From Septoria linicola (Eukaryota; Ascomycota; Dothideomycetes; Mycosphaerellales; Mycosphaerellaceae): a stretch of 64,000 bases of DNA. The DNA lies in contig CP099425.1 in assembly GCA_024114885.1 (NCBI GenBank), positions 186,001-250,000 on the forward strand, written 5' to 3'. A model generated the notes under the pieces. The model had not been told where the DNA came from, did no database searches, and was given only the letters and a program-made list of their open reading frames with translations. Shown here in pieces: positions 1-10,899 of this stretch. Both the position numbers and the translations under genes were made by a program. Numbering within the stretch: the first letter of the stretch is position 1; every line of letters begins with the position of its first letter.

Positions 1-641
1 CGTCACCCAGCGCTTCGGGCATCCTGGGGATGTTCTTCCCGCCTACCAGCCAGTTGGGCCTCTCCTCTGGGTTGTCGTCGCTTTGAAGGTACATGAACCT
101 GCTATGTTGTCCGTCGTGGTAGTCATTAAGTTCGTGAAGATTTGTGAGGTTCCGATCTTCCTGCAGATCAAGAACCTTGGTGTAATTTAGGAAAGGTGAG
201 GTGTGTGTCAAATGCTCGCCAATATCGCAAGGCCAAAATTGCTCGCCCGAAAAGAGATGCACATAGGGCGCATGGTCGATGACATACTGCGGTATTTCAC
301 GCTTCTGTCGCTCGTCCTTGGACCATGAGGTGGGGTCTTCCTCGCCCGAAGTCCACCACAGCGAAGGGTCATCGTGCGGTGCAGGCAGAGCGTCCTTGAT
401 ACTCGACGACGTCCAGGCACTCGTCTTGATCAGATGTATCGTGCCACAGAGACCGAGCCAGCGACATGCTTGCCGGTCGAGCCAGCTCTTGCTCGTCTTG
501 ATCCATTCAGCGCTCTCAATCAGCTCGACCTCGCTGATGGTCTTGTCAATCTGCACGCCGAGGAAGCAGAACAGAATGTAGAGCAATGCCACTGCGATGA
601 ACCAGGCAAAGCATTTCCGACCTGAGGGCCGCTTCGTGGGC
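1..641 (-). CDS. VPS62-like protein, N-terminal part (cut by window edge)
   Basis: The minus-strand frame opens at an ATG at 641-639 and stays open for 213 codons to the window edge, so the C-terminus is missing. Residues about 11-31 are a hydrophobic stretch followed by acidic and polar sequence, which looks like a signal anchor. Residues about 118-150 contain DHAPYVHLFSGEQFWPCDI, the typical opening of the VPS62 family (vacuolar protein sorting-associated protein 62), which is known from fungi and linked to vacuolar sorting; the biochemical function is not settled. Asn-X-Ser/Thr sites follow, consistent with a lumenal or extracellular position. No intron is needed in the visible part. The family assignment rests on this one motif from memory, so it is good but not certain. 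It is divergently arranged with the TFIIIC gene at 1854. Confidence 0.72.
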
Positions 642-1853
642 ATGGTAGTTGGGGGTGAGGTGCCAGATGGACGTTGTGCGGGCGCAGTCTGATCGCAACA
701 GCGGGATCGGCTATCGAATCATAGAGACTCGGCTGTGGCGGGGTGTCGGCGCTCAGCGCTCGAAGTCCTAAGTTAACTGAGGCCCCAAGTGTTCTGGGAT
801 GCGCAATAGAGTATGCGGAGCTGTGTATACGTCGCAGAACGCTACAAGGGGGATTGGATGTGTGGTGGTATGCAAGGTGTGTATGTGTGAGGCCGTAGGT
901 CAGAGGAGGAACAGAGTTGTGCGAGATGGTACGATGGACGATGAGTGAGATGGACGCCAGGCCAGCAGCCACGGAAGCCGGTAAGCGATGATTGTCAGCG
1001 AGCGGAGCGGAGCCACTAAAAGCAATGCGCTGACTGGAGAGGGCCGTACAAAAAGGCACTACTGAAAAGAGGCAGTAACTAGTCGCTAGGACCGTCGCGG
1101 AAGGAAGAGACAAGACACGAGTGCTGATGCGGAAGGCCGTGTGACGTCGAGGACGAGAACAAGGTGGGAAGGTTTTGTGCTGGGTTGTGCTTGTTGGGCC
1201 TGACTTCGGACTTCTGCCAACGCCGTCCGGGCGGGCTGACCTGGTCGACGATGTCTCGTGCTGCTGAGTCCGCGGACGAGGAGGATGCATGCTCTGGAGC
1301 GGGCGATTTGTCTGCAGGTCGACTCGTATTCTATGGAATGTTAACAACACAACAGCTGGTGGTATCTGTCGGACAGTCGTGAAGATGTGACCGCCCCATA
1401 GTTCTACCGATAGAATAGCATACAGTAGATCGCAAGAAAAGGCATCTTTGTCCGCCACAAACTGTATTCAAAGGCTTGCCCACTACACAACCAATTAATG
1501 CACTTAATGCACGCCGTGTGCGCCCGCTTCCGGCATTCTGCGGCGGCATTGGTGGTGGGAGAACCTCGTGACATGCAACACTTGTCAGACCGACTGCCGA
1601 AGGTTTTGTCACCTTTGCAGATCCCGATTGCACCAATCACGCGCTGCTCCATTGCCATGTTGCCATATCCATCGACAACAAAGCGCTTCAACTCGTGTCT
1701 CAGAAGATAGATGTGCTGCAACTGCTCATATCGGGAGAGTTGATGCTGAAGTGGCAGTCGCGCCAAGAAGCGAAATGCGTAGGTAGAACTAACCAGTGAC
1801 ATTCCCTGCCTGCTGCACGTTTTCACATACACGATACAATTTCAACCAGCACA
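642..1853. other. Intergenic region, divergent promoters
   Basis: This 1.2-kb stretch separates the divergent starts at 641 (minus) and 1854 (plus). Open frames on the minus strand here (for example 520-1458) have low-complexity, unconserved-looking translations and overlap the VPS62-like start; I see no real gene, RNA or repeat. Confidence 0.6.
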
Positions 1854-3002
1854 ATGGGCCATCCACAGCATCAATCGTCGGCCGCACACGTGTCGGCGGC
1901 AGGACATGTCGACGGACGACTCGAGGACACGGAGTGGGAGTACGAGTATGATGACAACGAGACCGAGGACCTATATTTCACACTGGATTTGACGACGCAC
2001 GTACCGGATGCCCTCACGCGAAAGTACGAAACTGCACCAGACAGTCACGGGGCAGCAAGAGCTGCGCCAAATGGAGACGCCCAGCAGCGAGACGCTGCAA
2101 TCGAAGACGCGCCACCAAAACCAGGCATAACTTACTCCCGTCCTCGGCCTGCCTTGCAGATCCTCGAATTGCACTCGCGCAATCCATTGGTCAAGTTCGA
2201 TGGCGGTATATACAGCTGTTACTGGAGTACGGATCTTGGCACGCAATTCCACATCGCCCAGGCGGGCGCGACTGCTGAGCCGAAACGGGCAGGTACTGTA
2301 CTGGATGTCGTCGGACTTTCTCAAGCAAGACTCATCGGCAAGCCAGTCACTCTGAAGCAGAAGAAGTCCAATGTCGCAGACAGAGCGCAAAGTCCTGCCG
2401 ACAACGATGGTGTTGACCAACAGAACGATGTTCACGATGAGGTGCAGCCTGCGCCGACTACATTAAATGACCCTACCAAGCCATTGGTCATCCCTCGCGA
2501 ACTCTGCAAGGACGGTACGGCAGAGTCGCAAGCGTCGTTCCTGGAGAAGCTGTCGGAAATCAAGCTGAAAAAAGGAGAGACCGATACTGTTCCCATGTAC
2601 AGCATCAGAAGTCATAAAGATCCACGCAACAAGGACGAGCTACGAAAGCGCGCCATGGAAGAGGACGGTGCTCGCAAAAAGGATGAAGCTGCAGTTGCGG
2701 CAGATAAGCCTCGCAAGCGTAGGAAGCGTCTGACAGCTGTGGAAAAGGGCCTCATCCCAAGCGACTCTCCTAAACCGCTAGCTGGAAGGCAAGACAGAGC
2801 AGCGCTGGGAGCTCGTGTAGGCTTCGAGGGGCAAGCTCCCGGTGCACTCGCTACCACTAGAAAGAAAAGCAAGAGAGGCCGGAGCAATGCATCTGGAACT
2901 GCCGTGCCCGACGCAGCAGAGGACGATGGCGCTGGGGAAGCCGCCAGCGCCCAACCAGACGCAGAGGACGATTCTGACGTGCAAATGGGCGATCCGAATT
3001 GA
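1854..3002 (+). CDS. TFIIIC small subunit, triple-barrel domain protein
   Basis: A single exon of 382 codons. The N-terminal part has WEYEYDDNETEDLYFTLDL (about residues 27-46) and later ILELHSRNPLVKFDGGIYSC (about residues 103-122), which together mark the TFIIIC tau55-related/Sfc7 triple-barrel domain. This subunit pairs with a larger TFIIIC partner in the tau-A module, which binds tRNA gene A boxes and recruits Pol III. The rest is charged and probably disordered, with a basic cluster KPRKRRKR near residues 284-291 that should act as a nuclear signal, and an acidic Ala-rich tail. The start is preceded by CAGCACA, an acceptable context, and it leads directly into the conserved block. A full-length TFIIIC small subunit is the likely reading; I see no truncation. 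Confidence 0.8.
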   Translation: MGHPQHQSSAAHVSAAGHVDGRLEDTEWEYEYDDNETEDLYFTLDLTTHVPDALTRKYETAPDSHGAARAAPNGDAQQRDAAIEDAPPKPGITYSRPRPALQILELHSRNPLVKFDGGIYSCYWSTDLGTQFHIAQAGATAEPKRAGTVLDVVGLSQARLIGKPVTLKQKKSNVADRAQSPADNDGVDQQNDVHDEVQPAPTTLNDPTKPLVIPRELCKDGTAESQASFLEKLSEIKLKKGETDTVPMYSIRSHKDPRNKDELRKRAMEEDGARKKDEAAVAADKPRKRRKRLTAVEKGLIPSDSPKPLAGRQDRAALGARVGFEGQAPGALATTRKKSKRGRSNASGTAVPDAAEDDGAGEAASAQPDAEDDSDVQMGDPN

Positions 3003-3073
3003 ACAATACAGAAACAAGGACGGACGACCCAACGACTCACAACAGTATGATGATCTAACGCTAGCTTACATGG

Positions 3074-4134
3074 CTATCTGCATGCCAGCAAATCACTCTC
3101 CAAGGTCTCGAGGAGATCTGGTGCATGTGGACTGTAGCCCAGCTTTGCCGCCGCTCGGTGCGCTCGAGACCGCGAATTAGCAAACATATACGTCCTCAGA
3201 TCAGGAAAGTCCCGGTGGCTCATCATCACATCGATCTGATCCAATGGTACCTCTTTGGGGTCAGACTTCTCGAGTATTCCATGCTTCTGCAGGATGACAC
3301 CCGTGGCCTTTGCGAGCTCCAGATGCGAATGCTCTTGCGAAGCTGCAAAGTAGTAGCCCTAGCAGATGTCAGTATTCAGATTTCACTAAAAGCGGCATAG
3401 AACAAGCTTACTTCAACTCCCCAATCTGCCTGACCTCCGCCATCGACTGCAGCTTCCACGAGCTTCAGATACAGCTGCGCCAGATCATCAATATGCACAA
3501 AGCTGCGAGTGTTGGTCCCATCTCTGGCATAGAATGGAGCACCGATCTTTTTAATCTCGTTATAGAAGCCTGGGATGTACACGCTTTGCGTTCGACCGGG
3601 TCCGTGGCCTTTGCCGTAAATGTCTGGAGGGCATATGATCGCGATCTTGAGCTTGTCCCCGTGAGCTCTGGCCGTGTCTTGCAGAAACTTGTCTGTATGC
3701 CTATGCAGCTCTTCAGGAGGCCGCGAAGTTATTTCACCAATATCGTTGACGTCGGACCAGACTTTAGGATTCAGCCGACCAGCGAATGTCGGGTCACGCC
3801 AATCAGCAATAACGCCAGTGCCACTGAGATGGATTAAGAACTTTCTCTCCTCAGACTGGAGGAGACCTTTGACGATACTCTCCAGGCTTGGCTGATGATC
3901 GCTGTTTCCGTTATGCACGACAATATCTGCTTGCGCCGCTGCCGATGACAAAGTCTCTCCGCTGTCATAGTCTCCGAGGACGACCTTCACATTTGGATAC
4001 AATTCGTTGAATGTCGGAGGTGGCCTGCGGAGGAGAACGGTGATCTCCCATTCTGGATGTGTTTGCGCGAGGGTGTAAAGGACGCTACCGCCGACGTAGC
4101 CTGTGCCGCCTGTCAGGAAGATTCTGGGCGCCAT
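3074..4134 (-). CDS. Atypical SDR / NmrA-like NAD(P)-binding protein
   Basis: Two exons: 4134-3412 and 3358-3074, with a 53-nt intron (GTAAGC...CTAG) and phase-0 junction; 335 residues. The N-terminus is a Rossmann start, FLTGGTGYVGG (residues 6-16), the TGxxGxxG dinucleotide loop of extended short-chain dehydrogenases. A later block PPDIYGKGHGPGR fits the substrate-side segment of epimerase-like SDRs. The usual catalytic YxxxK is not seen: the aligned place reads RHTDK, so this is better called atypical. It could be an NmrA-type redox sensor or a reductase of unknown substrate. The frame is open 30 codons further upstream to 4224, but the ATG at 4134 sits immediately before the Rossmann strand and is the family-like start. 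It is divergent from the MFS relic, with the MITE between them. Confidence 0.78.
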
Positions 4135-5449
4135 GACGATAGTGTACGTCGAGCTCCAAGACTCGACAAACGCAGTTGCGATTATGCTGGAGGAGAAGGA
4201 TTCCGTGAGATGGAAGGTGCCCACATTTGTACCACGACTACGTTCGGATTTCTAAGCGTGGCTGCAGATCGAAGCACGAATGACGTTCTAGCTTGACACA
4301 GGACGTATGATGAAGCAACAGAGTCCTGTACCCGCTTTTTAGGCAGACTAAGGCTAGAGTGGCAACTGGAAGAGACAAGTTCCGCCACGGCCCGATCTAA
4401 CCATGTCGCTACAAAGGCACGCTGCGCTCCTGGACAGTCGATGCACGCGTACGGAATCCGGGAACACATGTCCGTCAAGCCTGTCGCATCATCGAGAAGC
4501 ACGACCTAGACATCACATACGGACGTCCAGCGGAGGATCGCAACGCACGCATACTGCGAAGTAGAGGAAGTTGGGTCTCTAGCATCCTTCTAGACGCAAT
4601 TAATAGGACATGCCGTCGTCCTGGCCGTAATGCGGCATTGCTTGCCCTAGTACATTGTGAATAGTACGCGTCCGGCCCAGGGCAGTGATGGAACTGGGGT
4701 CTCTTGAAAGCTTGCTGTCTGTCTAAGCTATCAAGTCACTTAGAGCCCGTTCGGTTGCCAGCGTATAGCTCAGGATATACGGATATACGGTGGATTCTAG
4801 GCTATACGGCCGTCGCGTTCGGGTCATCACCGTATAGATTAGTATATAAGAGTCCCGTAAAGCCTAGCAGTGGGTCCTGTAGTGATCGTCGTAATTATAC
4901 CCTGTAATAGGTAAGGTGTCACTCAATTTGGCGCTAAATCGTCTTCTGCATAGAAGGACCTCCAGAGCTGTCGTTATGCTATACGGACCCATAACATAGA
5001 CACTAACGACGCCTCTAAAGCTTTACTAACCGCTAAGGGTGCCTGCGAATGTTGAAGGACGCCATACTACGATAATTATGGACTAGACTGGATCCACCCC
5101 TATACGCATAACGGCTGTTACCGAACGCGCACGCCGTAAAGCTCTGAATTATAATACGAAGTGTAATATGCGCTAAAAGAGACTGGATCCACCATTATAC
5201 GCTGAGCTATACGGTGCAACCGAACGGGCTCTTATTCATGACTGATGCATGAGTGTCTCCAGGATAGCACGATTTTGCTGCATCTCAAAGAGTGCTGATC
5301 GCTCAGACGTGCACACGCGCAGTGTACCTCAAAGAAGACGATCTTCCGTGCATGGCACCACAACAGTCCCGCGAGACAAGGTGGCACTCTCAAACTCCAT
5401 AACTCAGCTTCGCTCAACATTGCTTCACAGCTGTACAGGTCTGTTGACA
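4135..5449. other. Intergenic region holding a MITE
   Basis: The shared upstream region of the SDR (minus) and MFS relic (plus). Its main content is the inverted-repeat element at 4743-5231; the flanks show no gene. Confidence 0.6.
4743..5231. mobile_element. Tourist/PIF-Harbinger-type MITE, 489 bp
   Basis: The ends are perfect 16-bp inverted repeats, GAGCCCGTTCGGTTGC at 4743 and GCAACCGAACGGGCTC ending at 5231. The match continues imperfectly inward: both ends have GTATAGCTCAG and a TGGATTC/TGGATCC motif. The element is flanked on both sides by TTA (4740-4742 and 5232-5234), the TWA target duplication of PIF-Harbinger elements, and the terminal sequence resembles the GGGCCTGTTTGGTT-like ends of Tourist MITEs. 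There is no coding capacity for a transposase, so it is non-autonomous. Ends and target duplication are still exact, so insertion is probably fairly recent. It lies about 220 bp upstream of the MFS start. Confidence 0.85.
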
Positions 5450-7165
5450 ATGGCGAACGCTGCAGCTATCGCAAACGCAGACACGTACCTCACCGGTGAG
5501 AAGTTATGGCGAGCTGTTCTGTCGCTCAACATCTGCAACATCGCGGCTTTCTGCGACATTATCGGCATTGGCTACGTCCTGGAAGAAGTCATGGATCACT
5601 ACTACGACAGCACAATCGTAGATTGGGCTCCCACAGCACAACTTCTCGGCGCGACAGTTGGCCAGTGCGTTCTAGGATACTTGAGCGATCCGTTCCCGCG
5701 AAGAAACATGCTACTATTCTCAGTCATATTCGTGTTCCTGATATCCCTAGGCTGCGCGCTCTGCATCTACAGCTCCAACGCAGCAACATCCGTCGTCGTG
5801 CGCACAACCTCTGGAGTCGCATTCGGATCAACAACGAATCTGGTCAATGTTGCGCAGAACGACTTTCTCCCGGAGAGACGAAGGCTGAACTTCCAGGGCA
5901 TGCAAGGCGGCTCTGTTGCTTTGGGCAGTGTTTTGGGGAGTTTGGCAGGCGCTACACTCGCCATGGCTGGTAGCTGGCAGTGTTTGTACTACATCGAAGC
6001 AGGACTATCTGCGGTCGCTGCTGTGGCTGTCTGCTTCTGGCTGCCTCCAAATAAAGCCGGAGCTCCCTGGTCAGAGGTCAAAGTTCGCCTGTGTACCATT
6101 GATTACTTTGGTTTACTCTCTGGCATCGGATGCATCGTTCCTGGCCTGCTACTCATGTGCAGATACGACCAATTCAGTCTCTCTGTCTTGATCAGTTTGA
6201 CTGCGATCACAATTCTATGTGGCAGCATCTTTCTCTACTTCGGCTTCACAAGCCCTTTCGATCTCCGCCGATATACAACAGAGACGATGCCACACGACAC
6301 CATCCGCCCCATTGTACCATTCCGCATCTTCAGAAATGCCACCATCGCTGCTCTTCTCACGTAAAATATCTTCTTCGGAGCCGCTTTCTATACATTGATC
6401 TACTACACGCCCTTCCAGCTGCAAGTCCTCCGTGACATCACCGCCCTGGCAGCAGCAATCGAGATGGTACCATACTTTATCACTCATGGGCTTGTCTCGG
6501 CGCTGTCAGCTCAGCTTGTGGTCTACCTCAAGAGCAAAGGCCGACGTAGCTACTCTCTCGTCATGTCCTCTGGATTTACAATTTGGACCGTCGCCATGGC
6601 TCTGCTCGGTTGGGAGTGTGTCGCTCAGATCCACCACCTTGTCCTGGCTTTCGGTATCTTTGTCGGACTTGGCACAGGCTCGGTCTTTCAGAACTCGGTC
6701 TCAGCGCTTTCGAGTGCTGTTGATCGCGATGAGGAGGCTGTCGCTGTTGGCACAAGGAACGTTGTAAGATTCTTCGGAGGCGCGCTGGGAACTGCGATAA
6801 GCTATGCTGTGCTGAACGCTGATATGCGAGCGCATTTGCCACCTGAGCTCAAGTATCTTGCGGGAGGGAATTTGAGCACGGAGGGGCTCAGTGGAGAGGT
6901 AAAGAGGAGGGTACAAAAAGCTGCGTCGAAGGGATTGTGATTGGTGTTTTATGCTTCGGCGATGATGTTAGTGGTTTGTTTGGTCCTTTGCTGGTTTGTG
7001 AGGGATGGTGGTACGCGGGAGATAAGAAGAACTGATGGTGTCGAGTTGCAAGTGCTTACTTCGAGAGATGATAAGCGACCGGAGAAGTCGATATTGGAAA
7101 GCTGCGCCGGAAGTGAGGGCATCCGTCTCGACACGGAACATTCAACAAACGGTCATCGCGAATGA
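5450..7165 (+). pseudogene. MFS transporter (DHA2/14-TM-like) with two in-frame stops
   Basis: The frame starts at ATG 5450 (context ACAATGG) and runs in one frame to TGA 7163-7165, about 571 codons, but is interrupted by TAA at 6362-6364 and TGA at 6938-6940. Before the first stop come an N-terminal cytosolic tail, then membrane segments with GYLSDPFPRR (motif A, near residue 80) and an RTTSGVAFGSTTN helix. Directly after the TAA the same frame continues with NIFFGAAFYTLIYYTPFQLQ, a normal MFS helix. After the TGA it continues with a last hydrophobic helix and polar tail. A drug:H+ antiporter-type permease is the family. No intron rescues either stop: the only GT-AG pair around the TAA (6361-6418) is 58 nt, breaks the frame and deletes a helix. 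Both stops fit single C-to-T changes (CAA to TAA, CGA to TGA). Sequencing error is possible but less likely twice. Confidence 0.75.
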
Positions 7166-7405
7166 GGTCTAAGCAATGCTCTTCACTTGCCGCAGAACAA
7201 GTGAAGAATCCGTTATCTGGAAGAAATTCCAAAGTGACTTCTCGCACTCACTTGACCATGCGCGATCACGAAGACGACAATTCAAGAGCAAATCGTTTGC
7301 TGCTCCACTCACCTTTGACAACAACAGCCAGTACAAGACTGCAATGTCACCCGCCTGTCCCCACAGACTCGCCAAACCTCGCTACAGGCTACCTCCACAA
7401 GCATC

Positions 7406-7903
7406 ATGTCATCCTCTGACGACGACAGCCAGATCGTCTCCATAACCCACCCACCAACAGGCTACCCCGACCCAGCTTTTGACGAAAGACTCCGCTCCAT
7501 CATCCTCCTCACCCGCACCAGCACCGCCACTCTCGGCTCCGGTATCTCAGCCCTGCAAGCCTGGCTCTGGGATCCAGCCAACATCAACGTCCGCACCGCA
7601 CAAATGGCCGAGCACTACGCGGACCTGATCCTCCAGAGAGCCGAAGACGATTACCGCTATGTCAGAGACGAGCAGTTGCCAAGATGGGATCTGACGGTTG
7701 AGGATGTGCTGGGCGAGAATGGGGAGCATGTGGTTAGGAAGCCGAGACGGTATGGTGGGACATTGAGGGGTTATCGGGTCAAGATTGAGGAGGTTGCGGC
7801 GCAGGTTGGGGTCATGGTCGCGCAGAAGTTGGTGCTTGAGGAGGGGATTGAGAGGAAGGCGAAGGAGGTCGAGGGAAAGGGCAGAGTTGGAGCCAAGGCC
7901 TAG
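7406..7903 (+). CDS. Small conserved-looking protein of unknown function
   Basis: A single exon of 165 residues, starting at ATG 7406 behind a CA-rich leader. I do not recognise the family. The protein is soluble, with no signal peptide or membrane segment. The middle is rich in charged helices (AEDDYRYVRDEQLPRWDLT), and the C-terminus is a Lys/Glu/Gly tail that may form a coiled coil. Codon use becomes GC-rich and G-rich in the second half, as in other short fungal genes here. It is on the same strand as the MFS relic, 240 bp downstream. I consider it a real gene because of its clean length and balanced composition, but have no homology evidence. Confidence 0.5.
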   Translation: MSSSDDDSQIVSITHPPTGYPDPAFDERLRSIILLTRTSTATLGSGISALQAWLWDPANINVRTAQMAEHYADLILQRAEDDYRYVRDEQLPRWDLTVEDVLGENGEHVVRKPRRYGGTLRGYRVKIEEVAAQVGVMVAQKLVLEEGIERKAKEVEGKGRVGAKA

Positions 7904-8095
7904 ACGAGTGGTGGAGTGTGGAAAGGCATGAGGTGGTGTATCCGAGATCTGCTATCACTTGGGTGGCCAAGAATCATAAGCCACTGAATGACTATTCGCA
8001 TGAGCATCACCGAAAGCTTGAGTCGCGTTGTCTCACTCGAGTGATGAAGTCTGCTGTTCTCTCGCACGCAAGGCCATGTACTATCCTATGCTGGC

Positions 8096-8857
8096 ATGAG
8101 TCAACGCCTGCTACTACCGATATCCTCAAGGTGCTCGGCTGCATCCTGTTGTGGCGGCACCCGTCATAAAGTCTTGGCTGACCGCCCGCACGTCACTTGC
8201 CATCTTGGACGCCTTTCTACCATCTCTTTCCCCGAGCGAACATCAATGACTCTGAGCCTTCCATGGTATAAGGGACATGGCAGCACTGGGACATTCGAAG
8301 CTGTCAACAGTAATGCACTCGGCCTGCCAGAGACTGAAAGCCTGCATCGAGCAGTAAGCAGCTCTGTTTGTATGCCCTGGGCTTCAGATTCGCTGTTTAT
8401 GCAGGAACCACCAGAGTTGAGGCTGGCCGATCTCCGTACGTTGCCTGTTGGACACTTTCTGGTAGCCTGGACATCTACCGCTCGTTTTGCCATCGTTGAG
8501 GACGGATGTGACTCGTTCCCGCAGCGCGGTACGTATGGCTTGGTACAGCCCGGTCAAATGTACAAGCAATTTCCAGCGCAGCATGATCGCCGCGGTCGAG
8601 CTGGTCGCTTAATCATTCACAACAAGGACCTTCTTCTGCAGTCTACAGATGGCACGCACGAGTTCATTGTGATCAATGAAGCCTCTGAGAGTGAGACCTG
8701 CGATTCTCAGCTTGATCAAAACCGTGCATCGTTCTACAACATTATGATGATAGCCCGCGACATCCACGGTACAGCTAGCAGGATAGGGCTGCGTGAGGCA
8801 TACAAGAGTGCTTTTGTTGCTGCTGAGCCTCAGTGGGCTAGGGTGACATTGAGGTGA
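8096..8857 (+). CDS. Unknown protein, C-terminus like HET-associated fungal proteins
   Basis: An open frame of 253 codons from 8096; an internal ATG at 8246 (MTLSLPWYKG) is an equally good start and would give about 203 residues. The segment GTYGLVQPGQMYKQF and the end NIMMIARDIHGTASRIG...PQWARVTLR recall the C-terminal block (NVMLIE....A.R.G......W..V.L) seen in many fungal unknown proteins and at the ends of HET-domain proteins. No catalytic motif, signal peptide or membrane segment is visible. It may be a stand-alone effector-like or accessory protein, or a relic of a larger gene. Assignment beyond 'fungal, accessory' is not supported. Confidence 0.45.
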   Translation: MSQRLLLPISSRCSAASCCGGTRHKVLADRPHVTCHLGRLSTISFPERTSMTLSLPWYKGHGSTGTFEAVNSNALGLPETESLHRAVSSSVCMPWASDSLFMQEPPELRLADLRTLPVGHFLVAWTSTARFAIVEDGCDSFPQRGTYGLVQPGQMYKQFPAQHDRRGRAGRLIIHNKDLLLQSTDGTHEFIVINEASESETCDSQLDQNRASFYNIMMIARDIHGTASRIGLREAYKSAFVAAEPQWARVTLR

Positions 8858-9185
8858 ACTAGTCGCAGAGCAGAGCAATGAAGGAAGGTTGGGACCCAAG
8901 ATGTGAGATGTGAGTGCTGAATATGCCACTACTTTTGCTTTGGAACACACAAAGACCTCGCCTCTCGAATGGAGGCTCTTTGGATCCATGAGCGACCGGG
9001 TGGGACATGGTTCGGAGTCTAGCATCGCGCTAGCCCACGAGGGACAGCTGCATCCCGTGAGACGAACACTGGCGAAGAGCCTACCCTCATCATCTAGCGC
9101 CATCTGAGAGGCACTTGACGTCCGCCGTCGAGGTGTCAATTGGCACTTCAAGTTCCTTCTCCAGCAAGAGTAGCCTGTTCCTCAT
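8858..9185. other. Convergent intergenic gap
   Basis: The 3' flanks of the plus gene ending at 8857 and the minus gene ending at 9186; nothing further seen. Confidence 0.5.
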
Positions 9186-10369
9186 TCAACCAGAACACAC
9201 TTCCTTATCCCGCTTCGCCAAGATCTCGAGAGCCTTTTCTCTCATCGTCCTGAGCTGCGTTTTGTCGAAAGACTTTCGACGCTTAACCAAAACCTCCCTC
9301 CTTAAACGTTCCCATGCAATCTCGCAGAGATTGTGACCACTATAACTATCCCACCGCTTGAGATGATGAAGCACACCATAGTGCGGAACGATAGACATGC
9401 TCGCTCGCTTAAGCAATGCCATCTCCGCACAGACTTCTGCCTCGTGGTTCATGTAATCGAACATCGCTGTCACGATGATACCTGCTTTGGAAAACTCGCG
9501 GTCAAAAGCTTTGCGTATATGAGCAGGACATTCGTGAATAAGGAGAAAGACCCCAGGTCCTAGCTTCGTCAGTGGGAGTAGCGCATCCGTGATGTACCGA
9601 TAGTTATAGCCATCAGGATCCAAAGGGCTCGTGATTCTGATGCGGAGGCGGATCTCGGTACGCTGTGCTTTGTTCAGGACTGTAGCGAGGATGTAGAGCA
9701 AGCAGTTCATTCTTTCTAGAAGGATATGGTTGGCCTTGACCTCGATGACGATCTCGATTTGACCGGCGACAGGGACCACATCTGCCAGAGATTCAACCTG
9801 TGTAGCAAGCAATGAAGGGTACCTGAAGGTCTGGAGTGGCGCAGGCCAAGTTTTGTCGCCAACTGACAGGATTGGAGTGTCGCTGCTGATCTGCGGCGCC
9901 TTTATGCTGATCGTAGTGATCCTTTGCCCGAGACAGGGCAGTGCTTCACTGTAAATCTGCCGAGAGGTGGCCAGGATCTGCGGATGGAAAGCCAAATGCT
10001 CGTAGACGTGAAGACGCAAATCCTTGGGGAGTTTGGCTATAGTATGTCAGTGATAGCGATTCGAACGTCAAGAGTATAGCACATACTAAGGTCAAATGCC
10101 TTGAGTTTGTCTAGATCTTGGAGAGAACTTATCAGCTCTTCCTTCTCTAGCTCTTTGGGAGGACTCTGTTGATGCTTCTGCCTTGCTTGGAGAAACTGCC
10201 GTAATTCTTCAGCTGTACAGCTGTCGTAGTCGAATTGATAGAACTGAGACCACGTAGGCCGCGTATGAGGATGGAGCGGCATATCGTATGGCAAGACCTC
10301 ATCGTTAGGATGCAACATGCTGGTATCTGGCCAAAATCTCGCTTCGCGTCCACGGCGAGTGACGGCCAT
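9186..10369 (-). CDS. SAP-like/F-box-like family protein, copy 1 of tandem array
   Basis: Two exons, 10369-10087 and 10036-9186, separated by a 50-nt intron (GTATGT...ATAG); 377 residues. The N-terminal third has YDSCTAEELRQFLQARQKH followed by KEELISSLQDLDKLKAFDL, a SAP-like helix-loop-helix. After the splice comes TKLPKDLRLHVYEHLAFHPQ, the (L)P.ELR..VYE.L motif typical of fungal F-box-like/2EXR proteins, then ILATSRQIYSEA. The remainder is an alpha/beta region ending in RTMREKALEILAKRDKE. The same layout recurs at 10900-12048 and 12673-13909, so this is a local gene family. The function is unknown; F-box-like proteins often act as substrate adaptors of SCF ubiquitin ligases, but that is only by analogy. 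The N-terminus here is about 35 residues longer than in its sisters. Confidence 0.75.
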
Positions 10370-10899
10370 GATCTGTTCGACTTGGAAGAATGGTTGAAGA
10401 CAAACGTAGGAGGTAGTACTTCAGGGAAATGATTTTTGTTGATACTATATAGTTATGATCAAGGTTTGTCGCTACCACCTTGTGATATTTGACTGTCACG
10501 AGAATACGGGTGCTTGATTGGTAGGTTCAAACTTACCAAGAGATAACTCGTGGGAGCCAAGAATGTACGTACTGACTGAGCAAGCCTACTATTGCGACAC
10601 GATCTTTGGCGCTGCAGCGATGAGGCGTCTTTCCTTTTTACTGTCTCCTTTCCAGACCGTATTGCATTTCAGTCGTGCAACTGATGGCCGTTACAACAGA
10701 GACCTTAGCTCGCGAAAGTACTTGTCATAATCCGCCTCGGTCTGGTCGCGAGAGCTTCTGCGCCCTGAGAGCTTCTAGGCTGTATGCCGGTACAGCTCGC
10801 AGCCTCGTCTTCGCTTCCCTCCCAGTTCTATGAGCCCTTGCGTCGCCCAAGCCCATCATCCCGTCTGCGTTGCTTCCTTGTCTAGGCCATGAGATCTCC
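10370..10899. other. Spacer between array copies 1 and 2
   Basis: The 5' flank of copy 1 and 3' flank of copy 2 (minus strand). No feature recognised; translations here show no family motif. Confidence 0.5.

Noticed and set aside
520..1458. Minus-strand frame of 312 codons
   Set aside because: It overlaps the VPS62-like start in another frame, is rich in Ser/Pro/Arg/His, and shows no domain.
6361..6418. GT-AG intron that would remove the TAA of the MFS gene
   Set aside because: The length of 58 nt breaks the frame and the segment encodes a conserved transmembrane helix.
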